NCBI RefSeq assembly: GCF_003202155.1
Contig: NZ_QFLI01000001.1
Coordinates: forward strand, 248,001-312,000
Reading direction: 5' to 3'
DNA from: Marinifilum breve
GTDB taxonomy: Bacteria > Bacteroidota > Bacteroidia > Bacteroidales > Marinifilaceae
Length of the DNA stretch: 64,000 nucleotides
Each line of letters starts with the position of its first letter. Position 1 is the first letter of the stretch. Of the stretch, positions 17,668-25,866 are shown one piece after another. A model generated the notes under the pieces. The model saw only the letters and a list, made by a program, of their open reading frames with translations, was not told the DNA's origin and searched no databases. A program made the position numbers and the translations under genes.

Positions 17668-18760
17668 ACAAATTGATTTGTAGGGCCATCGATTTAAACA
17701 AACAATATACCTCGGTACCCACCTCCAAATTCATCTTTTGTTGAGAGGCCTGTGTAATAGATACAATTAAAAGAAATCCAACATCAACAAGGCAATAGGT
17801 TCTATTCTCTTTTTTAATGATTTTGGTAATATTTCCCTTCAGTTGGTTGCGAATAGAAATGTCGCTTATTTCATTCAAAGTAATCGCTATATCTTCGGGG
17901 CGTAAAGAAACATTTAACTCATCTCCCACTTTGCAGCAATCGTTAATTAATTCCCGCTCTACATGAATTTCATGGCTGGCATCACGATTGATTAAATGGG
18001 TCAAGCCATTTTCTACATCATGCGATTCAACTTTAAAAGGAATTACATTCATTAGTCCCGCCCCTCGCATGATATCTAGCGATTTTTCAGACTGTATCAA
18101 ATCAAAATAATTGCCATGCCCTTCTACTCTACCATTGCGAAGTAAGAACAACTCTTGCGTCAGACTTAATAGGTCAGGCAAGTCGTGACTTACCACCAAC
18201 ATTGGAATACCAATCTTTTTATTGATTCGAATCAGATAGGGAATAATTTGTTTTCTTAGGGCAATATCCAAAGATGAGAAAGGCTCGTCCATTAAAAGTA
18301 ATTTCGGTGCACTCAGCAAGGCTCTACCAATGGCTACTCGCTGTTTTTCACCTCCCGATAAATTCTTTGGTCTTTTTTCTAGCAATTCACGTATTTCCAA
18401 AAGGTCCACCACCTCATCGAAATGAATGATTTGTTGAGTTTTATCGGCGTAAACACTTCCAAACAACAGATTCTTTCTAACAGTCATATGGGGGAACAAT
18501 CTTCCTTCCTGAAATACATATCCAATCTGTCTTTTTCGCGATTTTACATTCCAATTTTTGGAGGTATCCAATATCAGCTTGTCATCAATTTCAATATGCC
18601 CTTCATCAGGTTTTTCTAAACCTGAAATCAAATGCATTAAAGTAGTTTTTCCCGATCCTGAAGGACCAAAAATCCCAGTAATCCCTTTCAAAAAATCAAC
18701 CTCCACATCGAGAGAGAAATTTCCTTTTTGAATTTTTAATCTGGCCGATAATGCGTGCAT
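17666..18760 (-). CDS. modC: Molybdate ABC transporter ATP-binding protein
   Basis: The ATPase that powers molybdate import. Walker A is GPSGSGKTT (about residues 32-40), the signature is LSGGEKQRVAIGRALL, Walker B is LLLMDEPFSSLD and the H-loop is LVVSHD. The C-terminal region (about residues 295-364) fits a TOBE/Mop molybdate-binding domain. Length (364 aa) is typical of ModC. It is the third gene of modABC, 23 bp downstream of modB on the same strand. Whether tungstate is also taken up cannot be told from the sequence. Confidence 0.93.
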   Translation of the reverse strand: MHALSARLKIQKGNFSLDVEVDFLKGITGIFGPSGSGKTTLMHLISGLEKPDEGHIEIDDKLILDTSKNWNVKSRKRQIGYVFQEGRLFPHMTVRKNLLFGSVYADKTQQIIHFDEVVDLLEIRELLEKRPKNLSGGEKQRVAIGRALLSAPKLLLMDEPFSSLDIALRKQIIPYLIRINKKIGIPMLVVSHDLPDLLSLTQELFLLRNGRVEGHGNYFDLIQSEKSLDIMRGAGLMNVIPFKVESHDVENGLTHLINRDASHEIHVERELINDCCKVGDELNVSLRPEDIAITLNEISDISIRNQLKGNITKIIKKENRTYCLVDVGFLLIVSITQASQQKMNLEVGTEVYCLFKSMALQINL

Positions 18761-18783
18761 ATTGAGTAATATATCTTGATTAA

Positions 18784-19479
18784 TTATTTACGATGATGAA
18801 GTTTTCTCACCAAAATCTCGGAAAAAGACATTGCTGCAAATGAAAATACCACAGCTACCAAAAGCAATCGGAAAGCTGCTGTTTCATGTCCAGGAACCTG
18901 AATTTCATTAAAAAGTGCCAAAGGTATGGTTTGGGTTTCACCAGATATGTTTCCGGCAAAAATTATGGTTGCACCAAACTCTCCCAATGATCTGGCAAAA
19001 GCCAAAACAAAACCACTTATAATACCGGGAAGTGCCAAAGGCAAAGTAATCCGAATAAAAGTTTGTAAAGAATTTGCACCAAGAGTTTTTGCGGCTTCTT
19101 CATAGCCTGGGTCTACCATTTCAATAGACAAGCGAATGGCTCGAATTGCCAATGGAAATGAAACCACCATTGAGGCGATTACCGCTGCATAGAAACTAAA
19201 TGCCAACTTTATTCCAAACCACTCGTTCAGGTACTTGCCAATTATTCCATTTGTTCCCAAAAGCAAAAGCAATATAAAGCCTGTTGCAACAGGAGGAAGG
19301 ACCAAAGGCAAATTTAAAAAGCCTTCAACAATTGATTTTCCTCTGAATTGTTTGCGCGCCAACCACCAAGCCATAAATACCGATGGAGGAAGAATAAAAA
19401 CAGCACACCAAAAAGCAACACGAAACGAAAGTCTAATTGCCAGCAATTCATCTTCACTAAAGTTTAACAATTCATTCAT
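18784..19479 (-). CDS. modB: Molybdate ABC transporter permease
   Basis: The membrane channel of the molybdate importer. About five to six transmembrane helices are visible. The EAA loop that contacts ModC is EEAAKTLGANSLQTFIRITLP (about residues 131-151). RSLGEFGATIIFAG is a ModB/CysT-type signature. The ATG at 19479 (MNELLNFS) is preferred over an in-frame TTG at 19488, which would lengthen the overlap with modA. With this start the genes overlap by 8 bp. The product is 231 aa. Confidence 0.93.
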   Translation of the reverse strand: MNELLNFSEDELLAIRLSFRVAFWCAVFILPPSVFMAWWLARKQFRGKSIVEGFLNLPLVLPPVATGFILLLLLGTNGIIGKYLNEWFGIKLAFSFYAAVIASMVVSFPLAIRAIRLSIEMVDPGYEEAAKTLGANSLQTFIRITLPLALPGIISGFVLAFARSLGEFGATIIFAGNISGETQTIPLALFNEIQVPGHETAAFRLLLVAVVFSFAAMSFSEILVRKLHHRK

Positions 19480-20242
19480 ATTCTTCAAGATTGAATCCGT
19501 TAGTTCTCCATATACTTTTAACCTCTTCCGATTGAAGGTACAACAAAAAAGGTTTTAAACTTTCCGATCTCTCCTTTTTCGCTGCTCCTATATACTTAAT
19601 GGATTCACATGAAGCAAGAGGGAATCGGTAAACGATATTGACCTTTTCTGACTTCACTGCATCTGTTTCATAAACAATCCCCATTTCAGCTTCGCCCATT
19701 TCAACCATTAACAGTGCATCTCTTACATTTTTTGCAGGTAAATATCTACCAGCAAGATCTTTTTCCCATCCATAAAATTTAATGGCCTGCATTGCATATT
19801 TACCTGCTGGTACATGCTTTGGATCTCCAATAGATAAACGACCGGTAAATAAGTTTGGAAAATTGTTTTTAATCTCTGCTTTACTTGGCTTTTTATCATA
19901 GCTTAAAGGAACAATGGCAACCAATCGATTTACAGCTAAAGTCTTTATTGTAGGCTCATCCACCAAGTGTAAATTGTCAATATACTCCATCCATTTCTTA
20001 TTGGCAGAAATGTAGTAGTCAAAATTAGCTCCGCTTTCAATTTGTCTAGCCAATATTCCTGACGATGCAATATTGAGCTTGATCTTTATACCTGTTTCTC
20101 TTTCAAAACTTTTGGAAATTTCTTGAGCAACATTTGTAACACTAGAAGCTGCAAATAAAGTAAGTTCACTTTTCCTACTCTTTTTATTCGAGCAAGAAAG
20201 AACAAATATCGATAATATGATTACAATTACAGTTTTATTCAT
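19472..20242 (-). CDS. modA: Molybdate-binding lipoprotein
   Basis: The substrate-binding component of the importer. The signal peptide ends in a lipobox (SIFVLSC, Cys17), so the protein is anchored in a membrane and works in the periplasm. The mature protein begins with LTLFAASSVTNVAQEI, the ModA oxyanion-binding motif. SGILARQIESGANFDYYISA and PAGKYAMQAI are family motifs lining the anion pocket. Length is 256 aa. First gene of modABC; modB overlaps its end. I saw no molybdopterin-enzyme gene inside the window. The nearby MsrQ-like gene belongs to a family that in other bacteria partners a molybdoenzyme. Confidence 0.93.
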   Translation of the reverse strand: MNKTVIVIILSIFVLSCSNKKSRKSELTLFAASSVTNVAQEISKSFERETGIKIKLNIASSGILARQIESGANFDYYISANKKWMEYIDNLHLVDEPTIKTLAVNRLVAIVPLSYDKKPSKAEIKNNFPNLFTGRLSIGDPKHVPAGKYAMQAIKFYGWEKDLAGRYLPAKNVRDALLMVEMGEAEMGIVYETDAVKSEKVNIVYRFPLASCESIKYIGAAKKERSESLKPFLLYLQSEEVKSIWRTNGFNLEEYE

Positions 20243-20423
20243 GTAGAAATGCTTAGCAAAACTTGAAAATAGTAATTTTTGAAGAATACTGAACTACTCA
20301 AAACAATATGATTCCTAATTCAACTTCTCTAGCTTATAATTAACAAATGTTTAGCAGTTCTTATTTTGATTCATTTTAAATAATTTTCGTATCTTAATAA
20401 TACCGATTAATCCACCAAATCAA

Positions 20424-20525
20424 ATGGTTATGCAAGACAGAATCCTATGGTATTTCGAAAACTACAACTTTTTAGGCTCACTATCTATTCTCGAGAAAAT
20501 GGATTTAAGAAAGAAAGTGGAGTAA
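20424..20525 (+). pseudogene. 33-codon ORF resembling the N-terminus of a Crp/Fnr regulator
   Basis: ATG to TAA encodes MVMQDRILWYFENYNFLGSL followed by SILEKMDLRKKVE. The ILWYFENYNF start and the helix after it resemble the first residues of Bacteroidota Crp/Fnr regulators, but the sensor and DNA-binding domains are missing. The open frame stops 4 bp before the convergent msrQ-like gene ends. It could be a decayed regulator, truncated when the neighbour was inserted, or a genuine small peptide. Evidence is by eye only; an ATG at 20430 is an alternative start. Confidence 0.35.
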
Positions 20526-20529
20526 TTAC

Positions 20530-21237
20530 CTATGATAGGCGACGAATTTTGGTAAGAAAGCCTACATCCTTAAATTGATTCAACAATACAACTTTCAGGT
20601 TTTGCGTTTGAAAAAATTGACGCACTGGACCAAACCTAACAATTAAGCCTAAACCAAATAAGCCTGAGTACAATTCCCAATCTTTATTTAGAAGAACAAC
20701 ATGGGCTATGGTTAAAATTGCCGCAAAATAAACCAAACGATGTAATGTTTTCCAATGTCGTTTCAAGAACTTCATTGATCGACGATTTGAAGTAATTGTT
20801 AGTGCAAGTATTATTACCGCAGAAATTCCTGAAAGAATTAAAGGTAAATCAGTAAAAATTGAAAGGAATCCTTCGTGATACATAAAGAAGAAAGCATGCA
20901 AAAATACATAAACACCACATGATATTCCCATTGCCTGTCTAACAAATAGATTACTTTTTGTGCCAAATACAATCTTAAATGGTGTAATCATTAAAACTGC
21001 TATTAGCCATCTTATTGCCCATTCTCCAGTTTGTTCAATGGCTACCTCTATTCCGGGAATAATATCTCTTCCTGTTTTTAGGGCAAGTTGTTCTGATAAT
21101 TCAATATCATCAAAAAGAATAAAGTCGAATTCAGGGTATTCAAAATTCAAACTAATCAATGAAAAAATCTTAATTAAAGGAAATAATGCCAACACACATA
21201 CAATCAACCACGACCAATTCTTCTGCAAAAAACTCAT
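20530..21237 (-). CDS. MsrQ/YedZ-like haem-binding membrane protein
   Basis: A 235-aa integral membrane protein with a ferric-reductase-like transmembrane domain. After an N-terminal helix, the segment TGEWAIRWLIAVLMITPFKI (about residues 71-90) leads into SCGVYVFLHAFFFMYHEG, then RHWKTLHRLVYFAAILTIAHVV. The histidines in FLHAFFF, TLHRLVY and TIAHVV are the likely b-haem ligands. In proteobacteria MsrQ feeds electrons to MsrP, a molybdopterin enzyme that repairs methionine sulfoxide. Lying beside modABC this link is attractive, but no msrP is in view, so the electron acceptor is unknown. N-terminal residues 30-65 are unusually long for MsrQ. Confidence 0.75.
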   Translation of the reverse strand: MSFLQKNWSWLIVCVLALFPLIKIFSLISLNFEYPEFDFILFDDIELSEQLALKTGRDIIPGIEVAIEQTGEWAIRWLIAVLMITPFKIVFGTKSNLFVRQAMGISCGVYVFLHAFFFMYHEGFLSIFTDLPLILSGISAVIILALTITSNRRSMKFLKRHWKTLHRLVYFAAILTIAHVVLLNKDWELYSGLFGLGLIVRFGPVRQFFQTQNLKVVLLNQFKDVGFLTKIRRLS

Positions 21238-21357
21238 AATAAGAACTATACTTATAAAAACACCCTAATTTATTTAGAATAGTTCAAAATTGAGAATTAT
21301 TATTGAGCTTGTAAATACCTAGATGTTGGTATTTATTACATTTAAAAATGAAGTATT

Positions 21358-22062
21358 CTAGCCAATCTTACTAATATTCTGCAAACGGTTCATATCAAGA
21401 ATTTTTATATTTCTACCATCAACTGATATGATTTTATCTTTTACAAACACACTTATTTGCTTGGAAACACTTTCTCTACTGGTGCCAATTAAGTATGCAA
21501 GTTCTTTACGGCTTAATGGCAAATCAAATTTATTTTTTCCAAAAATAACTATTGCAAAATAGAGTATTGCATCTGCTAGTTTTCCGTTAATTTTCTTCTG
21601 ATGCTGATCTATAAATCGATGGTAATTGTTCAAACTATCGTTGCATACCGAAGAAAGTATTTCATATCCAAAACGCCCATTCTCTTTTATAAATTGAGAG
21701 AACACATTCAAATCAATATAACAAACACGAACTGGGGTTAATGCTGCATAGGAATAATGATTATTAGTATCGCTAAATATGGAATGTAAACCCAAATAGG
21801 AATGTGGCTTAACAACCTGTAAAATATACTCTTCCTGTAGCCCGTTCTTTCCATATTCTTTTACCAAACCTTCTCTTAAATAAATAATATGCGAAGTTCT
21901 TGAGCCTTCTGCCAATATCTTTTCACCTTGTTCAAATTTCGCTTCATTACAGTTTTTACTCAGCAATTCTAACTCGGGCACTGATAAAATTTGCGAAGCG
22001 CATGAACGATCGTCACAGGTTTGACAATTAGAAAAAATCTTATAATCTGGTTGAAGAAACAT
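21358..22062 (-). CDS. FNR-type Crp family transcriptional regulator
   Basis: A 234-aa regulator. Cys13, Cys16 and Cys21 (CQTCDDRSC) near the N-terminus and Cys114 (VRVCYI) match the four-cysteine [4Fe-4S] pattern of FNR, with spacing x2/x4 instead of the E. coli x2/x5, so oxygen sensing is predicted. Residues about 40-120 form the cyclic-nucleotide-type beta roll. The HTH is LSRKELAYLIGTSRESVSKQ, with a recognition helix ESVSK like FNR's ETISR. The ATG at 22062 (MFLQPDYK) is chosen over an upstream TTG at 22068. A palindrome TGTGATATATATCACA lies 14 bp upstream, a probable autoregulatory site. A Cys-rich small membrane protein is divergent from it. Confidence 0.88.
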   Translation of the reverse strand: MFLQPDYKIFSNCQTCDDRSCASQILSVPELELLSKNCNEAKFEQGEKILAEGSRTSHIIYLREGLVKEYGKNGLQEEYILQVVKPHSYLGLHSIFSDTNNHYSYAALTPVRVCYIDLNVFSQFIKENGRFGYEILSSVCNDSLNNYHRFIDQHQKKINGKLADAILYFAIVIFGKNKFDLPLSRKELAYLIGTSRESVSKQISVFVKDKIISVDGRNIKILDMNRLQNISKIG

Positions 22063-22075
22063 GCTCAATTGATGA

Positions 22076-22091
22076 TGTGATATATATCACA
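22076..22091. promoter_or_regulatory. Crp/Fnr-type palindromic operator TGTGA-N6-TCACA
   Basis: TGTGA (22076-22080), TATATA, TCACA (22087-22091): a perfect CRP-consensus palindrome between the divergent FNR-type regulator and the small membrane protein gene. It is 14 bp from the regulator start, and about 55 bp upstream of the -7 box of the plus-strand gene. Which regulator binds it is inferred. Confidence 0.65.
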
Positions 22092-22146
22092 AAGATATGA
22101 TAAAACAATCACATTCTTCTTTGTATAAATGCATAATAGCCTATTG

Positions 22147-22154
22147 TAACTTTG
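22147..22154 (+). promoter_or_regulatory. -7 element (TAACTTTG) of the small membrane protein gene
   Basis: TAACTTTG matches TAnnTTTG. A TTG at 22121-22123 is a possible -33 at slightly long spacing (23 bp). The start codon is at 22202. Confidence 0.5.
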
Positions 22155-22201
22155 TATTGGAAGACTATGGATTTTGATTTAAAGACGTAATAATTAGAAA
22201 A

Positions 22202-22414
22202 ATGAAAAAATTGTTGTTTACAACATCTCTGCTAGCTTGTATTCTGTTTATAGATTACCTGATTTTAATAGCTGTCGGATGTTCTGCATTTAAATGTGGG
22301 GCTCAAGAAGTTTTTTATTGTGGTTTTTACTGCAAGTTTGCATTAAGCCTGATTGCTTTATCGATAATTGGAGGGTTTTATTGCGCCAAGAAACTTGTAC
22401 ATAACGCATTGTAA
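22202..22414 (+). CDS. Cysteine-rich small membrane protein
   Basis: A 70-aa protein with two transmembrane helices (about residues 5-26 and 45-62). Six cysteines (13, 27, 32, 40, 44, 61) are concentrated in the short loop between helices, with the pattern CSAFKC then CGFYC. I do not recognise the family. The cysteine arrangement suggests a metal, Fe-S or disulfide role in the envelope, which is speculation. It is divergent from the FNR-type regulator across a shared operator, so redox control is plausible. The gene has its own promoter element and strong terminator, which makes it a convincing gene despite its size. Confidence 0.75.
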   Translation: MKKLLFTTSLLACILFIDYLILIAVGCSAFKCGAQEVFYCGFYCKFALSLIALSIIGGFYCAKKLVHNAL

Positions 22415-22443
22415 ATTCAGGTATAACGCAAAACACTTTATAC

Positions 22444-22484
22444 AAAACGAGGCTGCACCAAATGGTGTACAGCCTCGTTTTTTC
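22444..22484. terminator. Strong bidirectional terminator
   Basis: AAAACGAGGCTG (22444-22455) pairs exactly with CAGCCTCGTTTT (22470-22481), with an inner CACC/GGTG stem. It lies between the plus-strand small membrane protein and the convergent coiled-coil protein gene. Confidence 0.85.
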
Positions 22485-22505
22485 ATTTTTTTAAGGAGTG
22501 TATAT

Positions 22506-23123
22506 TTACAATCCTAAATTTTTATTTTTAATTACCTCATCCTGAAGGCGACGAGCTAATTTTTGTTCTCTTACCAATGCATTTTTTCTGTGGTTATCGA
22601 ACTCTTCTCTAACCTCTTCCAAAGTTTGCTTGGTTTCAACAGTTACCACATTGCTACGTTTAAACATCATAAAGCAAACACCAGCAACAACCAGCGAGCC
22701 TAAAATAAGTACCCACATTAAAGTATTGTAAGTAGATTTAGGCAACTCCATGCCCAAAAACTTCATACTATCCTTCATACGTATGGTTTCATCCAACTGC
22801 TTTTTTAAATTCTTAATTTCTGTATTAAGATTATCGATTTCACTTTCCTGATTATCGACTTTCGATTCAGATTTTTTAAGAATTGATTTTAACTGGTTTA
22901 GAGAATCTTGAACATTTGACTGATATTTATTCAACATCTCCACCTTAATCACTTCATGACCTTGCCAATTACTCGATTTTTTCGTCAGATATTGGAATTG
23001 ACTAGTTATTGTGCCATTATCCAAAGATGGTTTCGCTTCCTGTTTAGTCGGTTCAGTTTCCTGTGCCGATAATGTTAACGAAAATAAAAACAGTAAACAG
23101 TACGTAAGAATTGATTTGTGCAT
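22506..23123 (-). CDS. Coiled-coil membrane protein of unknown function
   Basis: A 205-aa protein with a cleavable-type signal (MHKSILTYCLLFLFSLTLSA), a periplasmic segment, a coiled coil (about residues 70-118, SVQDSLNQLKSILKKSESKVD then ESEIDNLNTEIKNLKKQLDE), one transmembrane helix (about 132-153, YNTLMWVLILGSLVVAGVCF) and a basic, helical cytoplasmic tail (about 155-205). The layout suggests a periplasm-to-cytoplasm connector. Similar Bacteroidota proteins are sometimes labelled tRNA (guanine-N1)-methyltransferase; nothing here supports that. A single gene that ends at the bidirectional terminator and lies downstream of ppc on the same strand, about 100 bp away. Confidence 0.75.
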   Translation of the reverse strand: MHKSILTYCLLFLFSLTLSAQETEPTKQEAKPSLDNGTITSQFQYLTKKSSNWQGHEVIKVEMLNKYQSNVQDSLNQLKSILKKSESKVDNQESEIDNLNTEIKNLKKQLDETIRMKDSMKFLGMELPKSTYNTLMWVLILGSLVVAGVCFMMFKRSNVVTVETKQTLEEVREEFDNHRKNALVREQKLARRLQDEVIKNKNLGL

Positions 23124-23221
23124 TTTAATTGGGTTTCTATTATTAATTTAAGCTCTGATTACAATTAAACGATCAACATTTCTTAAAATTGCCAACTGTT
23201 CATTTTTTCTTAAACAATTTT

Positions 23222-25771
23222 CTAGGCAGAATTTCGACTTGCATTTATGTTACCATAAAGAGATCTGATGACCAACTTTTGCAATATACTGTATTTTGTA
23301 TCGTTTGTTACATTTTTTTTCTCTAATTCTCGAATTTTTATCAGAGCATACTGTTGAATTGTAATTAATGGTAATACCATCTCTTCTCTAAGATTAATCG
23401 AATCTTTTAAGAATAAAGCGGTTTGCATTAACTCATCCTGATCAGATACCCTTAGCAACATTTCTATGCTTAATTGATATTCTTCATGGATCCAACTCCA
23501 AAATTCACCAAATTCTTCGTCATTCTTCATGTACTCGGTTAATTTAAAATATGATTTACATAGAGATTGCATACTATTTGCCACCAAAGTTTTGAAAAAT
23601 AAGGATGATTGGTACAATTTCCTGGCATCTTCAAACAATCCTTCTTCTTCAAGCTTTTTTAGAGATGAACCTACACCAAAAAAACCTGGTACATTTTGCT
23701 TCATCTGGCTCCATGCTCCAACGAATGGGATTGCTCGCAGATCTTCAAAGTTTAATTTCTCTGATTGCTTTCTTTTGCCAGGTCGACTTCCAATATTTGC
23801 CTTTCCGTAATAATTAAGCGCACTCATTTTTTCCAGATACGGCACAAATTTATCCGAAGATTTGAACCTCTGGTATTCTGCCAAACTATAGTCCGAAAGC
23901 TTTTCCATAATCAAACGATCGGTATCAGAAAGCAATTTTTCAGGATCATCGAACAAGCTGTTTTCTAATGCTGCCGAAAGCAATCTTTCCTGGTAAAATC
24001 TTGCAGAATCATGCGTACCAAATTTTGAACTAATGGTTTGTCCCTGTATGGTCACTTGAATCTCTCGATTCTCTATTGTATTTCCTAATGATGAATAAAA
24101 CTTATGGGTATTTCCGCCTCCTCGAGCAGGAGGTCCTCCACGACCATCGAAAAACGCAACTGTAATTCCCATCTCGCGCGACAGTTTGGTAATATTTTCC
24201 TTTGCCTTGTAAATGTTCCAGTTGGCCGAAAAATATCCTCCATCTTTTGTTCCATCAGAGAATCCCAACATAATGGTTTGTTTCTTGCCTCTGAATTCAA
24301 GATGCTTTGCATACTCTTCATTCTCGTACAGCTTTCGCATGGTAATCGCAGCTTTCTCTAAATCATCAATGGTTTCAAAAAGTGGAATAATATCCAAAGG
24401 AATTTCATTCTGCCAAGCACACATTTTAGCCATAGCAAAAACTCTTGCTACATCATCCTCTCCTCTACAATTACTGATAATTATTCGATTACAAGCTTTC
24501 TCTCCATTTCTATTCTGAATTTCCTTAATGGTTCCAAAAAGGCTTAAAGTATCTTTTACAACTTCATCATCAGACTGAAATAAAGAAACCGGAGTATTCA
24601 GTTTTGTTAGATCTTCAAATGTCAAGCTATAATTTTTATACTTCAATTCCGGAGCCGTGGAACAAAGTACATCAAATGCTTGTTTTATAATTCTACTATC
24701 CTGCCTGATATCTATTCCTGCAAAATGAGTTCCAAATAACAAAACCTTGTTCCTAAATTCATGCAATAGTTCCACGAAGAAACCATCGTGCTCTTCTATC
24801 AATTGTTTTTCGATCACTGCTAAAGATTGTAGAATCTCTACCTGCTGAATCCTGGAAGAAGTATCTTCTCCATTAACCGCCTGAAGTATTCTCTCTTCCA
24901 AGGCTACTACTTTCTCATAAACTCCTTTAAAGCTTAATCTTCTTCGTAGTTTTCTAATATCCTTGTAATAATTTGCAAGCAGAATGCTTCTCAATCTGTC
25001 AGCTACAGCAATGGTTGTATCCACCTTTACAAATGGGTTCCCATCACGATCACCTCCAGGCCAAAATCCAAAAGCAAGTATATTTCCATCCTGCTCCTCC
25101 GGATTACTCACTTCTTTCATAAGATCACCATACAGTTCTGAAGCTGATTGATAGAATATATTTTCGAGGTACCAACTTAAACTTTTTGCCTCATCATAAG
25201 GCGTTGGTCGTTCCTTTTTAAAGAAAGGAGTTTTACCCAATTGGGTGAGCAACATTTTAATCTGTAATAGATCATTTTTCTGAATGGCATCAATTAAATC
25301 ATTAATAATGGCCAATACTGTACTTGGATAAAACTGTGTTGGATGTGCTGTTAAAACAATACGAACTGCCAAATCTTTTAATGCATCTCCAATCTTCTCT
25401 TTTCTTTCATCACTTGATAATCGACTCTTAATAGACTCTATTTTGCCAACTCGTCTAGCATCATGTAAATCCAGGAAAGCTGCATCTTCCAATGCATCCA
25501 GTAATACTACCTGACGTTCAATGTAGCTAATTACCCGAAACATGAAATCCAGTTGTTCCGTTTCGCTCTTAAAATTGGTTTGCTTTTCGAAAAAATGATC
25601 TAAAATCTCAACAGGAGATTTTCCTTCTTCTAATCCCTTACGACACTCATCCTTCATAAGGGGAATAAGAATACCTGTTCCATGAATTCCATCTAACGGA
25701 AGTGTTAGAAAGATACTATTGTACAACTTGTACCGAAGTTCAACTTCGTTTTGAAATGTTTCTGATTGCAT
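23222..25771 (-). CDS. ppc: Phosphoenolpyruvate carboxylase
   Basis: Carboxylates phosphoenolpyruvate with bicarbonate to oxaloacetate, an anaplerotic step. VLTAHPTQ (His143) is the first catalytic block, FWPGGDRDGNPFV the second and GFSDGTKDGGYFSANW the third (E. coli has GYSDSAKDAG). FDGRGGPPARGGG carries the mobile glycine-rich loop. The C-terminus is NASRNSA where classic enzymes end in RNTG. These substitutions are what I expect of the shorter Bacteroidota branch. Length (849 aa) is slightly below the 880-930 aa of classical PPC. A single gene with no visible terminator. Allosteric residues cannot be judged by eye. Confidence 0.93.
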   Translation of the reverse strand: MQSETFQNEVELRYKLYNSIFLTLPLDGIHGTGILIPLMKDECRKGLEEGKSPVEILDHFFEKQTNFKSETEQLDFMFRVISYIERQVVLLDALEDAAFLDLHDARRVGKIESIKSRLSSDERKEKIGDALKDLAVRIVLTAHPTQFYPSTVLAIINDLIDAIQKNDLLQIKMLLTQLGKTPFFKKERPTPYDEAKSLSWYLENIFYQSASELYGDLMKEVSNPEEQDGNILAFGFWPGGDRDGNPFVKVDTTIAVADRLRSILLANYYKDIRKLRRRLSFKGVYEKVVALEERILQAVNGEDTSSRIQQVEILQSLAVIEKQLIEEHDGFFVELLHEFRNKVLLFGTHFAGIDIRQDSRIIKQAFDVLCSTAPELKYKNYSLTFEDLTKLNTPVSLFQSDDEVVKDTLSLFGTIKEIQNRNGEKACNRIIISNCRGEDDVARVFAMAKMCAWQNEIPLDIIPLFETIDDLEKAAITMRKLYENEEYAKHLEFRGKKQTIMLGFSDGTKDGGYFSANWNIYKAKENITKLSREMGITVAFFDGRGGPPARGGGNTHKFYSSLGNTIENREIQVTIQGQTISSKFGTHDSARFYQERLLSAALENSLFDDPEKLLSDTDRLIMEKLSDYSLAEYQRFKSSDKFVPYLEKMSALNYYGKANIGSRPGKRKQSEKLNFEDLRAIPFVGAWSQMKQNVPGFFGVGSSLKKLEEEGLFEDARKLYQSSLFFKTLVANSMQSLCKSYFKLTEYMKNDEEFGEFWSWIHEEYQLSIEMLLRVSDQDELMQTALFLKDSINLREEMVLPLITIQQYALIKIRELEKKNVTNDTKYSILQKLVIRSLYGNINASRNSA

Positions 25772-25866
25772 AGGCTTATTATTATTATCCTCCCCCTCTT
25801 AATTATTGATTCAAGATAACAAAAAGAGTGAATTGGACTAAAGGATACAATCAGAAACTTTCAAAT

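Noticed and set aside
22506-23123. tRNA (guanine-N1)-methyltransferase, a label seen on similar proteins
   Set aside because: The protein has a signal peptide, coiled coil and one membrane helix and no methyltransferase motif.
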